Assembly: GCF_037645805.1 (NCBI RefSeq)
Contig: NZ_JBBEXE010000002.1
Coordinates: forward strand, 124,001-188,000
Length of the DNA: 64,000 nt
Reading direction: 5' to 3'
From: Leptobacterium_A meishanense
GTDB lineage: Bacteria; Bacteroidota; Bacteroidia; Flavobacteriales; Flavobacteriaceae
The notes beneath the pieces are model-generated. The model was not told where the DNA came from and searched no databases. It saw nothing but the letters and a program-made list of their open reading frames with translations. The translations under genes and the position numbers were made by a program. The first letter of the stretch is position 1, and each line of letters opens with the position of its first letter. Shown here in pieces: positions 60,191 through 64,000 of this stretch.

Positions 60191-61285
60191 TTAAAAATAC
60201 TTGATTGGATTTGTATTACATTCCGATAAAACGATTGCAAAATTATGAATTTTTTCCTTAAGATAGTCAACTAATAAATTTTTTGTGAACTGCTCTGTTT
60301 CGTAATGTCCGGCATCGATGAGCAGGAGGCTGTTTTCTGCTTGAAAAAATTGGTGGTATTTAATATCGGAGGTAATAAAAACATCAGCGTTGGCTTTTTT
60401 GGCGTGTTCAATGGCAAAAGCACCGCTCCCTCCCAGAACAGCAACTTTTTTTACTTTTTTGCTAATCAGTTCAGAATGCCGAATGCATGTTAAATTCAGT
60501 TTTTCTTTAAGCATGGTTAAAAATACATGCTCATCCATAGCATCGTCCAATTCGCCAATCATACCCATTCCAATGTGTTGGTTAGTGTTTTCCAGTGCAT
60601 AGCATTCATACGCGACTTCTTCGTATGGATGGCTATCAAACAATGCATTTAGTATATTTTTTTCCAGGTGCTTTGGGTAAATAACACCTATTTGAGTTTC
60701 AGGTTCTTGTTCAAATTTGCCGCGTTCCCCAATTACCGGGTTACTGTGTTCATTGCCTTTATAAGTACCTGTTCCGTCAGTATTAAAGCTGCAATTGTCA
60801 TAATTTCCTATAGTGCCTGCCCCTGCATTAAAGAGTGCTTCTCTAACGCTGTTTGCATGTTTAGGGGGCACGAAGGTGATAAGTTTTTTAATAGTATTTT
60901 GTTGAGGAATGAGGATATGACGTTTTCTAATGCCCAATACATCACATAGTTTAGCATTAACACCATTAAACGTATTGTCTAGGGCAGTATGTGCAGCATA
61001 GATGGCAATATTGTTTTGAATAGCTTTTATAACAGTCCGTTCTACATAGGTGCTGCCATTTAACTGTTTTAAACCTGAGAATATAATGGGATGAAAACTC
61101 ACAATAAGATTGCACTTTTTTTCAATAGCTTCATCAATAACACATTCCAGTGTATCCAACGTTACAAGAATACTTGTAATTTTTGTATTTCGCTCACCGA
61201 TCAATAGCCCTACATTGTCAAAATCTTCTGCATAGGCTAATGGTGCTAATTCTTCTATGTGGTTTATAACATCTTGAACAATCAT
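60191..61285 (-). CDS. Nif3-like dinuclear metal centre protein
   Basis: The product has 364 residues, the longer form with a central insert (CutA1-like region: EPETQIGVIYPKHLEKNIL, then SHPYEEVAYECYAL). Metal ligands sit in SFHPIIFSGLKQL, YAAHTALDNTFNGVN and INDAGHYETEQFT-like text (LLIDAGHYETEQFTK). The family forms hexamers; its enzymatic role is disputed, with GTP cyclohydrolase 2-like activity proposed. Its partner gene follows at 3 bp. Confidence 0.9.
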   Translation of the reverse strand: MIVQDVINHIEELAPLAYAEDFDNVGLLIGERNTKITSILVTLDTLECVIDEAIEKKCNLIVSFHPIIFSGLKQLNGSTYVERTVIKAIQNNIAIYAAHTALDNTFNGVNAKLCDVLGIRKRHILIPQQNTIKKLITFVPPKHANSVREALFNAGAGTIGNYDNCSFNTDGTGTYKGNEHSNPVIGERGKFEQEPETQIGVIYPKHLEKNILNALFDSHPYEEVAYECYALENTNQHIGMGMIGELDDAMDEHVFLTMLKEKLNLTCIRHSELISKKVKKVAVLGGSGAFAIEHAKKANADVFITSDIKYHQFFQAENSLLLIDAGHYETEQFTKNLLVDYLKEKIHNFAIVLSECNTNPIKYF

Positions 61286-61301
61286 CTATATAATTTTTAT
61301 T

Positions 61302-61309
61302 CAAAGATA
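61302..61309 (-). promoter_or_regulatory. -7 box of nif3 operon
   Basis: TATCTTTG on the minus strand matches TAnnTTTG exactly, 16 bp before the Nif3 start. It lies in the 45-bp gap between the divergent nif3 and lpxK starts. Confidence 0.6.
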
Positions 61310-61330
61310 AAATATTATACTTTCGTCATC

Positions 61331-62335
61331 ATGCGTAGGTTTCGAAAAATACTATTTCCTTTTTCGTTATTGTATGGTCTCATTGTCCATATCCGGAATT
61401 ACTTATACAATAAAGGCATTTTACGGTCCGTTTCTTATGGTTTTCCGGTATTGTGTGTTGGTAATTTAAGTGTAGGGGGAACGGGAAAAACGCCCATGGT
61501 AATGTATTTGGTCCATTTATTAAAAGGAAAATATCGAGTGGCTATATTGAGCAGGGGCTACAAACGAAAATCCAAAGGCTTTTTAATGGCAGATAAGAAA
61601 ACCTCGGTAGAAGCTATAGGGGATGAGCCATTTCAGTATTATAACAATTTTCCCGAAATAACGGTTGCGGTAGCGGAAGAAAGGGTATATGGAATTCAAA
61701 AGTTAATGGAGCTAGATTCAAGCCCTGAAATTGTTGTTTTAGATGATGCCTATCAACATAGAAAAGTAACTCCTGGGCTTAATATACTACTCACAGTTTA
61801 TAATAGTCTGTATGTGAATGATTTAATGCTGCCTACAGGTAATTTAAGGGATTCTAAAAAAGAAGCGGGAAGGGCAGACATTATTGTAGTGACGAAATGC
61901 CCAAAGGAACTATCAGTAGCTATACGTGATGAGGTTATACAAGAGCTGAAAATTCAGCCGTATCAAAAAGTTTTTTTTACGACCATTGATTATAGCAATA
62001 CTGTATTGCCTTCATCAAATACTTTAGGGAGTTTAAAGGAACGTCCCTTTGTATTGGTTACCGGTATTGCGAATGCAGCTCCTATGGTAGCTTATTTAAA
62101 GTCGCTAGGATTGATTTTTAAGCATTATGCCTATAAAGACCATCATTACTTTTCTGATAAAGAAATAGCATTTTTCAATTCACAAGCTATGTTACTCACT
62201 ACTGAGAAGGATTTTATGCGATTAAAGGACCGTGTTGAGGGGATTCAATACTTGCCCATTGAAATAAAATTTCTCTTTGAGGAAGCCGCAATATTTGATA
62301 ATTATATTGAAGGTTTTGTAAAGAATAGTTTATGA
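61331..62335 (+). CDS. lpxK: tetraacyldisaccharide 4'-kinase
   Basis: The product has 334 residues from ATG 61331; an earlier ATG at 61259 would run into the divergent nif3. Walker A is in LCVGNLSVGGTGKTPMVMYL. SRGYKRKSKGF and VVLDDAYQHRKVTPGLNIL are family features. The N-terminal helix is membrane-associated. It adds the 4' phosphate to the lipid A precursor. A TACTTTCG box is very close upstream, so the promoter is unclear. Confidence 0.95.
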   Translation: MRRFRKILFPFSLLYGLIVHIRNYLYNKGILRSVSYGFPVLCVGNLSVGGTGKTPMVMYLVHLLKGKYRVAILSRGYKRKSKGFLMADKKTSVEAIGDEPFQYYNNFPEITVAVAEERVYGIQKLMELDSSPEIVVLDDAYQHRKVTPGLNILLTVYNSLYVNDLMLPTGNLRDSKKEAGRADIIVVTKCPKELSVAIRDEVIQELKIQPYQKVFFTTIDYSNTVLPSSNTLGSLKERPFVLVTGIANAAPMVAYLKSLGLIFKHYAYKDHHYFSDKEIAFFNSQAMLLTTEKDFMRLKDRVEGIQYLPIEIKFLFEEAAIFDNYIEGFVKNSL

Positions 62336-62346
62336 TATCCTTATTT

Positions 62347-64000
62347 TCAAGAGTGCAGTTCATCGATCCGCACTTCAATATTTTTCAGGATATTATTTCC
62401 TATTTTTTTATAGAACACTTCAGGTTTAAAGGGCTTGGTGATTACATCGTCACATCCGGCAGCATAAAAATCTTCTGTGTTTTCATCTAATGAGATAGCA
62501 GTTAATGCAATAATAGGGACTTTTTTATCGAACTTCCGGATTTCCTCTGTAGCTTTTAACCCACTGATACCGGGCATGTGAATATCCATTAAAATAGCAT
62601 TATATATTGGCTTTTTAGCTTTTTCAATAGCTTCATACCCGTCATTTGCAATGTCACATGTCATTTCCTTTTTTGCTAACATTTTTTTGGTGATGACCTG
62701 GTTTATTTTATTGTCTTCTACCAACAGAATGTGCATGTTTTTAAAGAATGCATCATCAACATCAGAGGCTATCTCAACAGGTGCTGTTTCTTCTTGGGTA
62801 GGAATGTCGAATACCATGTCAAACATAAAGGAGCTCCCCCTACCTAATTCACTATCAAGTTTTATGTCAGATTCTAAGAGGTTCAATAAGCTTCTCACAA
62901 TAGTAAGCCCCAATCCGGTACCGCCATATTTTCTGTTTATTTGGATAGAACCTTGTGCAAAACTTTCAAATATAGAGGCTTGCATTTCTTTTGATATACC
63001 AATTCCATTATCTTTTACTTCAAAATGTATTGCAGCTTTTTCATCATGGCTAGCCATGGATTTTGCTATTACGTTTATTTCGCCATTTTTTGTGAACTTA
63101 CATGCATTACCAATAAGATTGATGAATATTTGAGATAATTTTAAAGGATCACCGAGTAATTCTTTTGGGATGTCATTATCAACATGGAGCAATATATTGT
63201 TTTTATTTTCTTTGGCCGTTTGATCGAGTGATTTTACTACTTCCTTGAGTACCTTTCTGAGGTTAAAAGGAATGTTTTGTACTGCTAGTTTTTTAGCTTC
63301 TATTTTATTTATTTGTAATATATCATTAATAAAATTTAAAAGGTATTCTCCTGAAAATTTGAGTGACTTTAAATGTTCTTTTTGACTTTCACTTGGGTTC
63401 TCTTCCAATAATAAGTGGGTAAGTCCTGTAACGGCGTATAGCGGTGTTCGTAATTCGTGGCTTACTGTTGATAGAAATTGGGCTTTTGCCCGCATGGCTT
63501 TCTCTGCTTCTTCTTTGGCAATTTCCAATTCCAGGTTTTTTTTCATCAACAAGTCATTGGTCTTAAATTTAATCTGGTTATTTCGGTATAGCGAAATGGT
63601 GAGAAGTGATATAATGATGAGAAGTGCCGAACTCAGCACGGACGTGAGTTTAGAAATGTTAACACGTTGTTGTTGTGCAGTGGCATCTTCGTTTAATTGG
63701 TCTATCAACCGTAAATAAAAATCTTTATCATGATTCTCTACAAGTTTATCTTGTGATGCCAATGCTTGTGTATTGAAGATAAGTGTTTTTGTTTTTTCTA
63801 CCTCTACTTGGTGTTCATAAGCTTTTTTGTAATCGTTTAACGCTTTGTATATAAGTGCTAAGTTTTGATTACTTTCCATAATTAACCTATGAAAGTCATT
63901 GTTTTTGGCAATATTCAGCGCTTTTATAGCCTCTAAAGAAGCATCTTCATAATTGTTGGCTTGATATTGTATTTTAGACAGGTATAATAGGGTGCGCCCG
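62347..64000 (-). CDS. hybrid histidine kinase with TPR sensor, 5' end outside window
   Basis: The frame is open from the right edge, so the gene is partial. The visible N-terminus has TPR-like helix pairs (LYLSKIQYQANNYEDASLEA, then NLALIYKALNDYKKAYEHQV). A coiled coil and one transmembrane helix (about SVLSSALLIIISLLTISLY) lead to the H-box FLSTVSHELRTPLYAVTGL, an HATPase domain (NGIGISKEMQ, GGTGLGLTIV) and a receiver with phospho-Asp in AILMDIHMPG. It is the usual Bacteroidetes TPR-hybrid kinase; no partner regulator is visible. Confidence 0.93.
   Translation of the reverse strand, partial: GRTLLYLSKIQYQANNYEDASLEAIKALNIAKNNDFHRLIMESNQNLALIYKALNDYKKAYEHQVEVEKTKTLIFNTQALASQDKLVENHDKDFYLRLIDQLNEDATAQQQRVNISKLTSVLSSALLIIISLLTISLYRNNQIKFKTNDLLMKKNLELEIAKEEAEKAMRAKAQFLSTVSHELRTPLYAVTGLTHLLLEENPSESQKEHLKSLKFSGEYLLNFINDILQINKIEAKKLAVQNIPFNLRKVLKEVVKSLDQTAKENKNNILLHVDNDIPKELLGDPLKLSQIFINLIGNACKFTKNGEINVIAKSMASHDEKAAIHFEVKDNGIGISKEMQASIFESFAQGSIQINRKYGGTGLGLTIVRSLLNLLESDIKLDSELGRGSSFMFDMVFDIPTQEETAPVEIASDVDDAFFKNMHILLVEDNKINQVITKKMLAKKEMTCDIANDGYEAIEKAKKPIYNAILMDIHMPGISGLKATEEIRKFDKKVPIIALTAISLDENTEDFYAAGCDDVITKPFKPEVFYKKIGNNILKNIEVRIDELHS

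Noticed and set aside
1..64000. CRISPR arrays, rRNA genes and insertion sequences
   Set aside because: No regular spaced repeats, rRNA signatures or transposase genes were seen.

Overview
The window looks like a chromosomal segment of a marine-type Flavobacteriaceae (Bacteroidetes) genome. Supporting signs are low GC, glutamine synthetase III, a SusC/SusD pair, a BlaI/M56 pair, fused IcmF mutase, DnaJ with two zinc-binding repeats, and many promoters of the Bacteroidetes type (TAnnTTTG at -7). No rRNA or CRISPR array was seen. The calls come from reading the sequence and remembered family features; no database search was run.

Region 1 (1-17834) is the right part of a prophage cut by the left window edge. 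In order it holds the end of an unknown gene, a minus-strand XRE regulator coupled to a coiled-coil microprotein, a probable portal protein, connector- and fibre-like genes, a lysis cassette (holin-like, muramidase, spanin-like), small tail genes, an AT-rich cargo cassette (8019-9927), the tape measure protein, two large distal-tail proteins and a convergent tyrosine integrase. The integrase points away from a tRNA-Arg(ACG) gene 100 bp behind its start, so that tRNA is the probable integration site. A 14-bp element, TGTCCTATTTTAAA, occurs three times, in intergenic regions only. Each copy lies 28 bp (start to start) before a -7-like box and in front of a gene, so it may be the phage late promoter.

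Region 2 (17900-30000) is ordinary chromosome: two small regulators, apt, a conserved 50-aa protein, a BlaI/BlaR1-like pair, a TlpA thioredoxin, a Na/Ca exchanger, glnN, then a run of envelope genes (LprI-like, two alpha/beta hydrolase lipoproteins, a membrane protein, a DUF3237-like protein).

Region 3 (30000-43000) has purM-prfA-pyrF, an orphan SusD/SusC pair without glycan enzymes, two small secreted or lipoprotein genes and the fused mutase IcmF.

Region 4 (43000-46320) is a small accessory patch: a self-inhibited Fic protein with a tandem palindromic operator over its promoter, an OLD-family ATPase/nuclease, and REP-like repeats.

Region 5 (46350-64000) is core: ilvE, mnmD, an epimerase, grpE-dnaJ (promoter overlapped by a CIRCE-like inverted repeat), an operon of an ABC exporter, an MscS channel and an NtrC-like regulator lacking a DNA-binding domain, then a DEAD-box helicase, rdgB, a zinc-ribbon-family protein that lost its cysteines, Nif3, lpxK and a hybrid histidine kinase cut by the right edge.
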